Shown piece after piece: positions 58,601 through 64,000 of a stretch of 64,000 bases of DNA. The stretch spans positions 21,303,046 through 21,367,045 of the forward strand of contig OW240921.1 of the NCBI GenBank assembly GCA_933207985.1. The letters are read 5' to 3'. Each line of letters opens with the position of its first letter. Positions within the stretch are counted from its first letter, which is position 1. The notes beneath the pieces were generated by a model, which saw nothing but the letters and a program-made list of their open reading frames with translations, was not told the DNA's origin and ran no database searches. Position numbers and translations under genes: made by a program. The stretch comes from Pelobates cultripes. Taxonomy: Eukaryota; Chordata; Amphibia; Anura; Pelobatidae.

Positions 58601-61600
58601 TATATACCCCTACATGCTTATTAACCCCTAATATGGAACACACAGGATGGGCGGCATCATTGTAACATGGCAATGTGTTACAAATGTGAATACAAATACA
58701 AAGAAACAAGTCCTGCGCTCACTCCCATCAGTCCTGGGCGGCAGCAACGATAATGTATGTATTGGGACCCATGTGTACTATGGTCATTGCTGCCGCCCAG
58801 GAGTGATGGGAGTTTGAGCTCTATTAAATCTTGCAGATATTTTCCATCTTGTGCTGTTGTTTTTTTAATGTTTAACTTTTTTTTGACAATGCAAATGATT
58901 TTTTTCATCTTTTTTTTTTCTTCCACGAAAGTTTTCTGTTTCACTTCTCTTATTTGTACCACTTTACTTTTGGCAGTATTTTTGAAAATGTAAGAAAAAA
59001 ATGCATTTTCAGGCAATTTTTAGAATAATTTAATGAATAATTGCAGATTAGAGACTAAAAAAATGGAAAAACAAAAAAACATTGTGCGGAGAGATTTAGT
59101 AAGATTTTGCAACCTCTTCTGTTCTAAAAAGTGGTCTGAAGTACTAAAACTGGGGCAATCGCCATGGAAACTAGTGGACTCCACATTTACATTCTATTAT
59201 TAGAACTGAACACTTGCATGAATCTTTCCAATGGTTCCATGTTGAATAATACGCTGGAAGATATGTGTGAAAAATATCGCAAGACGTGTTTATTTTCCAT
59301 GTTAAGATTTCAATATGAAGCAAATAATGAGAATGGCGAAACAGGGATACATATTGTAATTGGCCTATTTGTGAATGTGGGACTCTGCACAATAGTTCCC
59401 CATACACATTGCACAATGCACATTTTCTTACATGCAATAAAAGCAATTATTTTAATATACTGCAGCACAATGCTCTCTACTCGTATTATTTTCTCACACT
59501 GTGTTTCAGTTGAAGGTAGAGCAGTGTTCTGACTGTCTGTCTTGTTCAAGCCAATTAGAACATAGCTAATGGCCGTCTCCTGTATGCTGTAAAATAAAAA
59601 AAATAAAAAAAAACTTTCTGCGGTATTGAAAGTAAGCATTCACACGTGCTATAACGTTTCATAATACATTGAACTTGTGGAAGTTTATTCATGAACCCAA
59701 TTCGTGGACCTTGGGCTAGTAATCTTCTTACAGTGTATAATAACATTTCTGATTTCAACTTGTGGTCCCAGTGTTACTTAGAGAAATTCCGTTTGGTCAG
59801 AATGCATAACTGTGTGGCTAAACATGTCTGACCACCTTTTGTGGCAAAAACTAGAGAAAGGACAGATTAGAATTATGAAATGTTATCTCTCTGCAGTCCT
59901 ATGACATCAGAACACTGGAAGACACCTTGGTCCTTGAGAATGTTGGAGTGGAGGATTCTGGGAACTATACCTGCAAGGCTCAAAGTCTGGGCTACTATAA
60001 CCTTGTGAAGTCAAAAAGCTTTCAGCTGCGTGTTATGCCCTTTCAGTCCAGGATTAAGTTACATTCATATGGTAAGTGGCAAGTGATGTGGACTGATATA
60101 CCGGCAAGTGGTCCGGATATAATATGTAGTCTGCAGATATTCCTAAACCACTTGCCGGACAAAACGACAACGTAACATTTTTAACAGGTTTTCAGTAAGT
60201 TGTTGCAGACACTCCAAAATATCTGTATTCTCTATGAATAATTGGGGCGAAGCGTGATGTTTCTTCAGACAGGAGAAAGTTTAATGCCCATAGGCATTGA
60301 GTTATGTGTGTATTGATGATCCAGTGAAACTAATTAGTAATGTTTTATCTTTTGGTTACATTGTGCATGTTACAGTTTAGGATATATTGTCTGTCTGTTG
60401 GTTTTGGAAGAGACCCTCTATATCCAGAAAATCGGTGTCTACTTTTTCTCAGTCCTGATACACACTGTATGTATGTTTGTTCTCAGTGTGTCCCTCTGTA
60501 TCCTGATATTCAGGGTCTGTCTCTGAGAGAGTGCCTCTATATCCTGATACACCATGTCCGTCTCAGAGTCCCTCTTTATCCCTGTATCCTGATCCTCTGT
60601 GTCTGTCTCTGAGAGTGCCTCTATATCCTGATACACCATGTCCGTCTCAGAGTCCCTCTTTATCCCTGTATCCTGTTACTTTGTGTCTGTCTCTCAGAGA
60701 GTCCCTCTATATCCTGATACTCTGTGTCTGTCTCTCAGAGAGTCCTTCTATATCATGATACTCTGTGTCTGTCTCTCAGAGAGTCTCTCTATATCCTGAT
60801 ACTGTGTCTGTCTCTCAGAGAGTCCCTCTATATCCTGATATTATGTGTCTGTCTCTTAGAGAGTCATTCTATATCCTGATACTCTGTGTCTGTCTTTCAG
60901 AGAGTACCTCTATATCCCTGTATCCTGATACTCTGTGTCTGTCTTTCAGAGAGTCCCTCTATATCCTGATACTCTGTGTCTGTCTCTCAGAGAGTCCTTC
61001 TTAGTTAGATTAAAAACAAAAGAAGGAAGGTATGTAGAAGAGGATAAAGGTCTAGCTGACTGCCTCAATGAATATTTTTAGATGAAAATGAAGGAAAGGG
61101 ACCTCAGTTGAGAAAAAGGATAAATGAGTCATTTATTACACGTGAGTTTACAGAGGAAGAGGTTCTATTTCAACTGTCAAAAGTAAAGACAAATAAGTCA
61201 ATGGGACCTGATGGAATACACCCAAAGCTATTAAAAGAGCTTAGTGGTGTACTAGCAAAACCATTAACAGATTTATTTAACCAATCATTGTTAACAGGAG
61301 TAGTCCCAGAAGATTGGAAGTTAGCGAATGTTGTGCCCATTTACAAGAAAGGTAATAGGGAGGAGTCGGGCAACTATAGGCCAGTAAGCCTTACTTCAGT
61401 AGTGGGGAAAGTGATGGAAACCATGTTAAAGGATAGGATTGATGAACATCTAAAAACACATGGATTTCAAGATCAGAGACAACATGGGTTTACTTCAGGG
61501 AGATCATGCCAAACTAATCTTATTGATTTTTTTGATTGGGTAACTAACATTATAGATCAGGGTGGTGCAGTAGACATTGCTTACCTAGATTTCAGTAAGG

Positions 61601-63181
61601 CTTTTGACACTGTTGCACATAGAAGGCTTATCAATAAACTGCAATCTTTAAGTTTGGATTCCAATATTGTTGAATGGGTAAGGCAGTGGCTGAGTGACAG
61701 GCAACAGAGGGTTGTAGTTAATGGAATATATTCGAAGCTTGGACTTGTCACCAGTGGGGTACCTCAGGGATCTGTACTTGGACCCATTCTCTTTAATATT
61801 TTTATTAGTGATATTGCAGAAGGTCTTGATGGTAAGGTATGTCTTTTTGCTGATGATACTAAGATATGTAACAGGGTTGATGTTCCAGGAGGGATAAGCC
61901 AAATGGCAAATGATTTAGGTAAACTAGAAAAATGATCAGAATTGTGGCAACTGACATTTAATGTGGATAAGTGCAAGATAATGCATCTTGGACGTAAAAA
62001 CCCAAGGGCAGAGTACAGAATATTTGATAGAGTCCTAACCTCAACATATGATTTAGGGGTGATTATTTCTGATGACTTAAAGGTAGGCAGACAATGTAAT
62101 AGAGCAGCAGGAAATGCTAGCAGAATGCTTGGTTGTATAGGGAGAGGTATTAGCAGTAGAAAGAGGGAAGTGCTCATGCCATTGTACAAAACACTGGTGA
62201 GACCTCACTTGGAGTATTGTACACAGTACTGGAAACCGTATCTTCAGAAGGATATTGATACCTTAGAGAGGGTTCAGAGAAGGGCTACTAAACTGGTTCA
62301 TGGATTGCGGGATAAAACTTATCAGGAAAGGTTAAAGGATCTTAACATGTATAGCTTGGAGGAAAGACGAGACAGGGGGGATATGATAGAAACATTTAAA
62401 TATATAAAGGGAATCAACACAGTAAAGGAGGAGACTATATTTAAAAGAAGAAAAACTACCACAACAAGAGGACATAGTCTTAAATTAGAGGGACAAAGGT
62501 TTAAAAATAATATCAGGAAGTATTACTTTACTGAGAGGGTAGTGGATGCATGGAATAGCCTTCCAGCTGAAGTGGTAGAGGTTAACACAGTAAAGGAGTT
62601 TATGCATGCGTGGGATAGGCATAAGGCTATCCTAACTATAAGATAAGACTAGGGACTAATGAAAGTATTTAGAAAATTGGGCAGACTAGATGGGCCGAAT
62701 GGTTCTTATCTGCTGTCACATTCTATGTTTCTATGTTTCTTCTATATCCTGATACTCTGTGTCTGTCTCTCAGAGAGTCCCTCTATATCCTGATACTCTG
62801 TGTCTGTCTCTCAGAGAATACCTCTAGATCCTTAGACTCTCTGTCTGATGGTTCACAGAGAGTCCCTTTGTATCCTATGACTCCGTGTCTTACTATTAGT
62901 TGTCGGAGAGTTCCCCTTGTATTTTGAGTTGAGTCCTTCTCTGTCTGGTGTTGAAGATACCTTGTCCTAATCTGAGCATCTGTGTTTGTTGATGTCAATT
63001 ATGTTCTATTGTCTTTTAAAAGTCAACGTGTGGCTGTCTAATTTTCAGGCGACTTCAGTTTCCCACACATTCTGCTGTACGTTGCTATCCCGGCTGGGCT
63101 GATGCTGATCGCCCTGCTGACTGTATTCGTCTTTGTTGCTCGTCGCCATAAGAATAATCAGAAAAAGCCACAGATCAGCCT
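31610..63181 (+). CDS. Type I membrane protein with two Ig domains, seven coding exons, 3' end outside window
   Basis: Exons 31610-31670, 34703-34765, 36253-36377, 54116-54320, 58085-58230, 59897-60071 and 63049-63181 join in frame (phases 1,1,0,1,0,1,2) to at least 302 residues, all with AG/GT borders. Layout: signal peptide (about 1-18), acidic linker (22-45), Ig domain 1 (C65 to C130), Ig domain 2 (C185, W197, DSGNYTC ending at C226), transmembrane helix (about 266-289), basic stop-transfer ARRHK and a cytoplasmic tail continuing downstream. Six N-glycosylation sequons are visible (N69, N75, N105, N135, N145, N223). The architecture is that of a cell-surface adhesion or receptor molecule. 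I do not recognise the orthologue: I-set/C2-like domains faintly recall ALCAM/MCAM-type molecules, but this is a weak impression. No ITIM or ITAM is visible in the part of the tail present. Confidence 0.85.
31671..34702 (+). other. Intron 1 of the Ig receptor gene
   Basis: The intron holds AT-rich sequence with decayed repeats (for example about 32250-32900, with TTTGGCTAAT-like and AATTTACTTT-like blocks) and a TTAA-type border at about 33076 (CTAAAGGGACACTAAAAT). No other exon or gene could be supported. Confidence 0.6.
34703..34765 (+). CDS. Ig receptor exon 2: short acidic linker
   Basis: The 63-nt, phase 1-1 exon encodes AATLAFFDDEVELEYGESLD. It is rich in Asp/Glu and lies between the signal peptide and Ig domain 1. 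The acceptor TTTTCTATCCAG and donor GTGAGT are good. Being symmetric, it could be skipped without a frameshift. Confidence 0.82.
35335..36095. mobile_element. TTAA element family B (partial), interrupted by a family C MITE
   Basis: Left-arm sequence (ATAGATCAAGACC, AAAGTCTCACTG) and the later GGAGTTAAATC, CACTGCCTGCATG and TCCTCTGTAAATTGAAC blocks match the left half of the 6509-7470 element. Between them sits a complete family C MITE at a TTAA. The right arm of family B is missing. Confidence 0.75.
35414..35904 (-). mobile_element. TTAA MITE, family C, complete, inverted, nested in family B
   Basis: It is bounded by TTAA at 35414-35417 and 35901-35904, with AGGACCACTATAG-type inverted termini. 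Internal landmarks are in reverse order relative to 27030-27424. The family B host sequence resumes directly after the second TTAA. Confidence 0.88.
36253..36377 (+). CDS. Ig receptor exon 3: first half of Ig domain 1
   Basis: It encodes residues 42-83, including the domain-1 entry LYISGPEYPVLEGVSVTLEC with conserved Cys65 and sequons NYT and NFT. The acceptor is TTGTTTTTCAG and the donor GTAAGT in phase 0. The Ig fold is incomplete here and finishes in exon 4, 17.7 kb away. Confidence 0.9.
36464..36543 (-). mobile_element. 80-bp TTAA micro-MITE, family A
   Basis: It starts and ends with TTAACCCCTTAAGG and its complement. The core contains the palindrome CATGACATGT/ACATGTCATG and TTTTATTCCAGAAGTTTGG. 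Identical-length relatives lie at 42175 and 63825, and a shorter one at 49291. Confidence 0.88.
37596..37675. repeat. Short tandem repeat, ~26-bp unit, 3 copies
   Basis: ATTGACACAGACATCAAGCA plus TTCAT recurs three times. The surrounding 37450-37890 segment is GC-rich on its right side and may be an old hAT-type element, but its ends were not confirmed. Confidence 0.75.
38229..40356. mobile_element. 2.1-kb TTAA-flanked element with CCCCTTAAGGAC termini
   Basis: TTAACCCCTTAAGGACC at the left and GTCCTTAAGGGGTTAA at the right are inverted termini identical to those of the 80-bp family A copies. Comparison with the uninterrupted LINE at 54840 shows a clean insertion at one TTAA. The interior is AT-rich and lacks a transposase frame. 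It contains several long internal hairpins: 38247-38312, 39231-39288 with 39428-39486, and 39640-39700 with 39755-39820. TTAA duplication fits piggyBac-type transposition. Confidence 0.85.
40613..41403 (-). pseudogene. LINE reverse transcriptase remnant, catalytic box mutated
   Basis: Minus-strand frames in order show GAIFLDFAKAFDTVD (41403 downward), PQCSILGPLLFTLFINDLP, then YTDGTVIYA, then AVHSFKYLGMLLDPNLSFGLHIEKLASK and IVQQMLMPIIDYGDVAY (to 40613). The YADD-type catalytic box reads YTDG and at least two frameshifts separate the pieces. The copy is inactive. The same C-terminal segment recurs at 55416-55069. Confidence 0.82.
42175..42254 (+). mobile_element. 80-bp TTAA micro-MITE, family A
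   Basis: It is the same 80-bp sequence as at 63825, with a single obvious difference in the GGACCAAACTTTTGG segment. Its right TTAA (42251-42254) is also the left TTAA of the next element. Confidence 0.88.
42251..42362. mobile_element. Short TTAA MITE, family B-like, adjoining family A
   Basis: TTAAAGGGACACTATAGTCACC and GGTGACTATAGTGTCCTTTAA are inverted termini on a ~112-bp element. The interior GTTTTTGTGTATAGATCTTG matches the family B arm. It shares its left TTAA with the preceding family A copy. Confidence 0.85.
43275..43388 (+). mobile_element. TTAA MITE, family C, right-end fragment
   Basis: GTGAAACTGCTATGTTTATA, GGACCTGGCACCCAGACC and a GAAGTGGTCTGGGTGCC hairpin, then GTGGTCCTTTAA at the end, match the right third of family C. 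The left part is missing. Confidence 0.8.
47942..48435 (+). mobile_element. TTAA MITE, family C, complete (494 bp)
   Basis: TTAAAGGACCACTATAGTGC at the left and AGAGTGGTCCTTTAA at the right are bounded by TTAA. The interior contains several perfect or near-perfect hairpins: AGGAAAACATACT/TTTTCCTGG, GCCTCTAGTGGCTGTC and its inverted copy, GCAGTTTCTCTGAAACTGC, and GAAGTGGTCTGGG. No coding region is present. Confidence 0.9.
49291..49781. mobile_element. Family A MITE interrupted at its terminal TTAA by a family C MITE
   Basis: The outer copy reads TTAACCCCTTAAGGACACATG up to TTTGGTCC, stops at TTAA (49345), and its last bases GGGGTTAA follow at 49774. Excluding the insert it is about 66 bp. It lacks about 14 bp of the palindromic core seen in the 80-bp copies. 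Confidence 0.88.
49345..49773 (+). mobile_element. TTAA MITE, family C, nested in family A
   Basis: It has complete AGGACCACTATAGTGCC and GCCTATAGTGGTCCT termini with TTAA on each side. The left half is nearly identical to 47942-48435. An internal deletion around 49600 shortens it to 429 bp. Confidence 0.9.
50560..51495 (+). mobile_element. LTR-like segment, copy 3 (best-preserved promoter-like part)
   Basis: GGATCTGAGCTCTCTTTGG and TTCAGATCCGGGCTATTTGG match copies 1 and 2. A TATA-like CATAAAAGG lies near 51326 and an AATAAA near 51349, about 23 bp apart, followed by a U5-like stretch to about 51490 ending GCTACA. The left limit is uncertain. No gag or pol coding is adjacent, so it is a solo LTR if correctly identified. 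Confidence 0.5.
52207..52524. mobile_element. TTAA MITE, B-like termini
   Basis: TTAAAGGAACATTATAGAGTC at the left and GGACTATAGTGTCCCTTTAA at the right are imperfect inverted termini on a 318-bp element. No coding region is present. Confidence 0.78.
54116..54320 (+). CDS. Ig receptor exon 4: second half of Ig domain 1
   Basis: It encodes residues 84-151 from YMKRWMDVD to FSIPVT, including TGPYRC with the domain-closing Cys130, and sequons NVT, NMT and NFS. An extra Cys99 in YYYRCWYY is unpaired within the canonical fold. The acceptor CTTTGACAG and donor GTGAGT are good. It enters in phase 0 and leaves in phase 1. Confidence 0.92.
54655..55440 (-). mobile_element. LINE 3' fragment, same family as 38065-41410
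   Basis: It is colinear with the interrupted copy: CTCGTTTTCAAGTATGTCC, GATCTCTTAAAGGACTTTAGG (undisturbed TTAA site), then a minus-strand RT C-terminal remnant GMLLDPNLSFGLHIEKLASK..IVQQMLMSIIDYGDVGYAP. The AT-rich tail lies at 54610-54660. The element is 5'-truncated at about 55440. Confidence 0.85.
57905..58070 (-). mobile_element. L2-like LINE 3' tail abutting exon 5
   Basis: (ATT)n, GGCATTTATACAGTGCCAAC, TTATTCCGTAGAAC and CAAATGAGCTTACAATCT match the 3' end of the L2 copy at 19553-19720 in the same orientation. Recognisable LINE sequence ends about 15 bp before the exon 5 acceptor. Confidence 0.85.
58085..58230 (+). CDS. Ig receptor exon 5: first half of Ig domain 2
   Basis: It encodes YMHDIYFQQTDSWQ to EYMWTRE (residues 152-200), with Cys185 and the core Trp197 of an Ig fold (EEGSDLKIKC, then YMW). 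The acceptor is a weak CTTCGCCCTAG and the donor GTAAGA. The phase pattern 1-0 repeats that of exon 3. Confidence 0.9.
58721..58813. repeat. Intronic hairpin with ~29-bp arms
   Basis: ACTCCCATCAGTCCTGGGCG continues into GCAGCAA and is matched by the inverted TTGCTGCCGCCCAGGAGTGA plus TGGGAGT, with about 35 bp between. One or two mismatches are present. It may be a small palindromic element. Confidence 0.8.
59897..60071 (+). CDS. Ig receptor exon 6: second half of Ig domain 2 and membrane-proximal stalk
   Basis: It encodes residues 201-258: LVLENVGVEDSGNYTCKAQS with the canonical DxGxYxC motif and Cys226, then FQLRVMPFQSRIKLHSY as a stalk. The acceptor TCTCTCTGCAG and donor GTAAGT are strong. 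Phase is 0 in and 1 out. Confidence 0.93.
60101..60158. repeat. Hairpin 30 bp beyond the exon 6 donor
   Basis: CCGGCAAGTGG pairs with CCACTTGCCGG, and GGATAT with ATATTCC, around a short loop. The preceding bases GGCAAGTGATGTGGACTGAT resemble the left arm, so the donor-proximal sequence is partly duplicated. Confidence 0.8.
60415..61003. repeat. Minisatellite, ~41-bp unit, left part
   Basis: Units of GTCCCTCTATATCCTGATAC plus TCTGTGTCTGTCTCTCAGAGA repeat about 13 times with small length variants. The array resumes at 62731 after the CR1 element. Confidence 0.93.
61004..62730 (+). mobile_element. CR1 LINE, 5'-truncated, inserted in the 41-bp minisatellite
   Basis: The 3' end carries GGGCAGACTAGATGGGCCGA and the octamer tail ATTCTATG/TTTCTATG, diagnostic of CR1. 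Minisatellite units flank both sides, with a short CTTCT duplication at the junctions (about 61000 and 62740). The 5' end starts within ORF2, upstream of the RT core. Confidence 0.92.
61108..62646 (+). pseudogene. CR1 reverse transcriptase (ORF2 C-terminal two-thirds), one in-frame stop
   Basis: The frame runs from RKRINESFITREFTEEEV to the C-terminus at 62646 without a frameshift. RT motifs in order are MGPDGIHPKLL, VPEDWKLANVVPIYKKG, NYRPVSLTSV, YLDFSKAFDTV (Asp161), [14 protein letters not shown] and LFADDTK (247-251). After them come LVRPHLEYCTQYW, the LxxLERVQRRATKL region and DAWNSLPAEVV. The only break seen is a TGA at 61933-61935 where CR1 relatives usually have Trp. The endonuclease domain is missing, so the copy cannot mobilise itself. 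Preservation suggests a recent insertion. Confidence 0.93.
62731..62900. repeat. Minisatellite, ~41-bp unit, right part
   Basis: Three to four units of the same CTCTATATCCTGATACTCTG-type repeat continue after the CR1 insertion and decay towards 62900. Confidence 0.9.
63049..63181 (+). CDS. Ig receptor exon 7: transmembrane segment and start of cytoplasmic tail
   Basis: It encodes GDFSFPH, then a ~24-residue hydrophobic helix ILLYVAIPAGLMLIALLTVF plus VFVA, then ARRHKNNQKKPQIS. The acceptor is TAATTTTCAG and the donor GTAAGT in phase 2, so at least one further exon lies beyond the window. No charged residue sits within the helix, so there is no sign of adaptor pairing. Confidence 0.92.
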
Positions 63182-63824
63182 GTAAGTATCCTGCCAGCCA
63201 TCTGTCTGTATCTAAAAATGCCACATTACATTCACTGAATACCAGATTATGTTTGTCACTGTCATGGACCCAAGTCTTGTCAAATGTACATGGCACATTC
63301 AAGCATCCATCATTGTAGTAAAACTTTAGTCAGACAAAAAACTCAAATATGCCCGTTTACCATATCTGAGATTAGACGGCCTCTGTAAAATAGAGTTTAT
63401 ATGATCACAAAAAATATATAAAGCTTAAATATTTAATGATGTCACTGGGGTTTATTCCCCAAACATGAATTTTGATTAATTAAGACTAGCACTTGATATA
63501 GACTGTGATAGGCTGAAAGTTGTCAGCTGACACTCTCAGCCAATTACAGCCACCCATTGCTGCTTCAGCTAATGCTTGCTCATTAGCGTAAGCAGCACAG
63601 AGAGGAAGAGTGGCTGGGGACTCAGTGAAAAAAACGGTTTAATGCTGGTGTGGAGACGAACTTCCGAGCTGAGCGGTCGCATCCACCGCGAGCTCCGCAA
63701 TACCAAGCACACATTGCCCGCAGCAATCTCTCGATTTGTTGCACGAAACTAATACCCCAGTCGAGGTGAAAGTAGCACGGGTCACAAGACAAAAAAACTA
63801 AAAGCTGACAAGCCTCAGATGGGC
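63182..63824 (+). other. Start of intron 7; no exon recognised
   Basis: No downstream coding exon could be supported before the window end. The minus-strand open frame at 63622-63867 has no recognisable features. Confidence 0.5.
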
Positions 63825-63904
63825 TTAACCCCTTAAGGACCAAACTTCTGGAATAAAAGGGAATCATGACATGTCACACATGTCATGTGTCCTTAAGGGG
63901 TTAA
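63825..63904 (+). mobile_element. 80-bp TTAA micro-MITE, family A
   Basis: Full-length copy with TTAACCCCTTAAGGACC and the complementary right end, nearly identical to 42175-42254. Both are flanked by TTAA. Confidence 0.9.
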
Positions 63905-64000
63905 ACATCGGCGATATGTGGAGACAGGCGCATGGCATAGCTGGGCCCAAGATGACCGCTTACCCCGACACGAACCCTGAGCTGTCAGAAGACCTGTCCC

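Noticed and set aside
1..64000. tRNA, rRNA, snRNA or riboswitch genes
   Set aside because: No clear internal promoter boxes, cloverleaf arms or conserved RNA motifs were recognised by eye. A covariance-model search would be needed to exclude them.

Overview
The window looks like a vertebrate nuclear genome, most probably a frog or toad. I infer this from intron-rich coding with consensus splice sites, an almost invariant vertebrate splicing factor (SF3B5), CR1- and L2-type LINEs, and many hAT, Tc1-like and TTAA-flanked DNA transposons and MITEs (small non-autonomous elements). No bacterial gene organisation is present. Only two host genes can be supported, and most of the remaining sequence is mobile elements and tandem repeats.

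Layout. 1-11.4 kb: minisatellites, a 1.2 kb CATA/CAGA microsatellite, a 20-bp satellite array, hAT-type elements with target-site duplications (TSDs), a long-armed TTAA element and two LTR-like segments. 13.9-18.3 kb: a three-deep nest, with a CR1 LINE inside a hAT element inside a Tc1-like element. 19.5-22.9 kb: a 54-bp minisatellite split by an L2 LINE, which is itself split by a hAT element containing a 100-N assembly gap. 25-30.6 kb: MITEs, old repeats and the intronless SF3B5 gene (minus strand, 28671-28931), with tandem arrays on both sides of it.

31.6 kb to the window end: a plus-strand gene for a type I membrane protein of the immunoglobulin superfamily. It has seven coding exons in the window (signal peptide, acidic linker, two Ig domains each split over two exons, transmembrane segment) and continues beyond 63181. 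Its introns, one of 17.7 kb, hold TTAA elements, two relatives of one LINE family (one split by a 2.1 kb TTAA element), an LTR-like segment, an L2 tail that abuts an exon, and a nearly intact CR1 sitting inside a 41-bp minisatellite.

The two host genes have no evident functional link. SF3B5 is a housekeeping subunit of the U2 snRNP SF3b complex. The Ig gene encodes a cell-surface adhesion or receptor-like molecule that I could not assign to a named family. The most unusual observations are four. The last nine codons of SF3B5 form part of a ~100-bp tandem repeat. A LINE tail sits directly against a splice acceptor. Several LINEs lie inside tandem arrays. TTAA elements nest within, or share, one another's TTAA sites.
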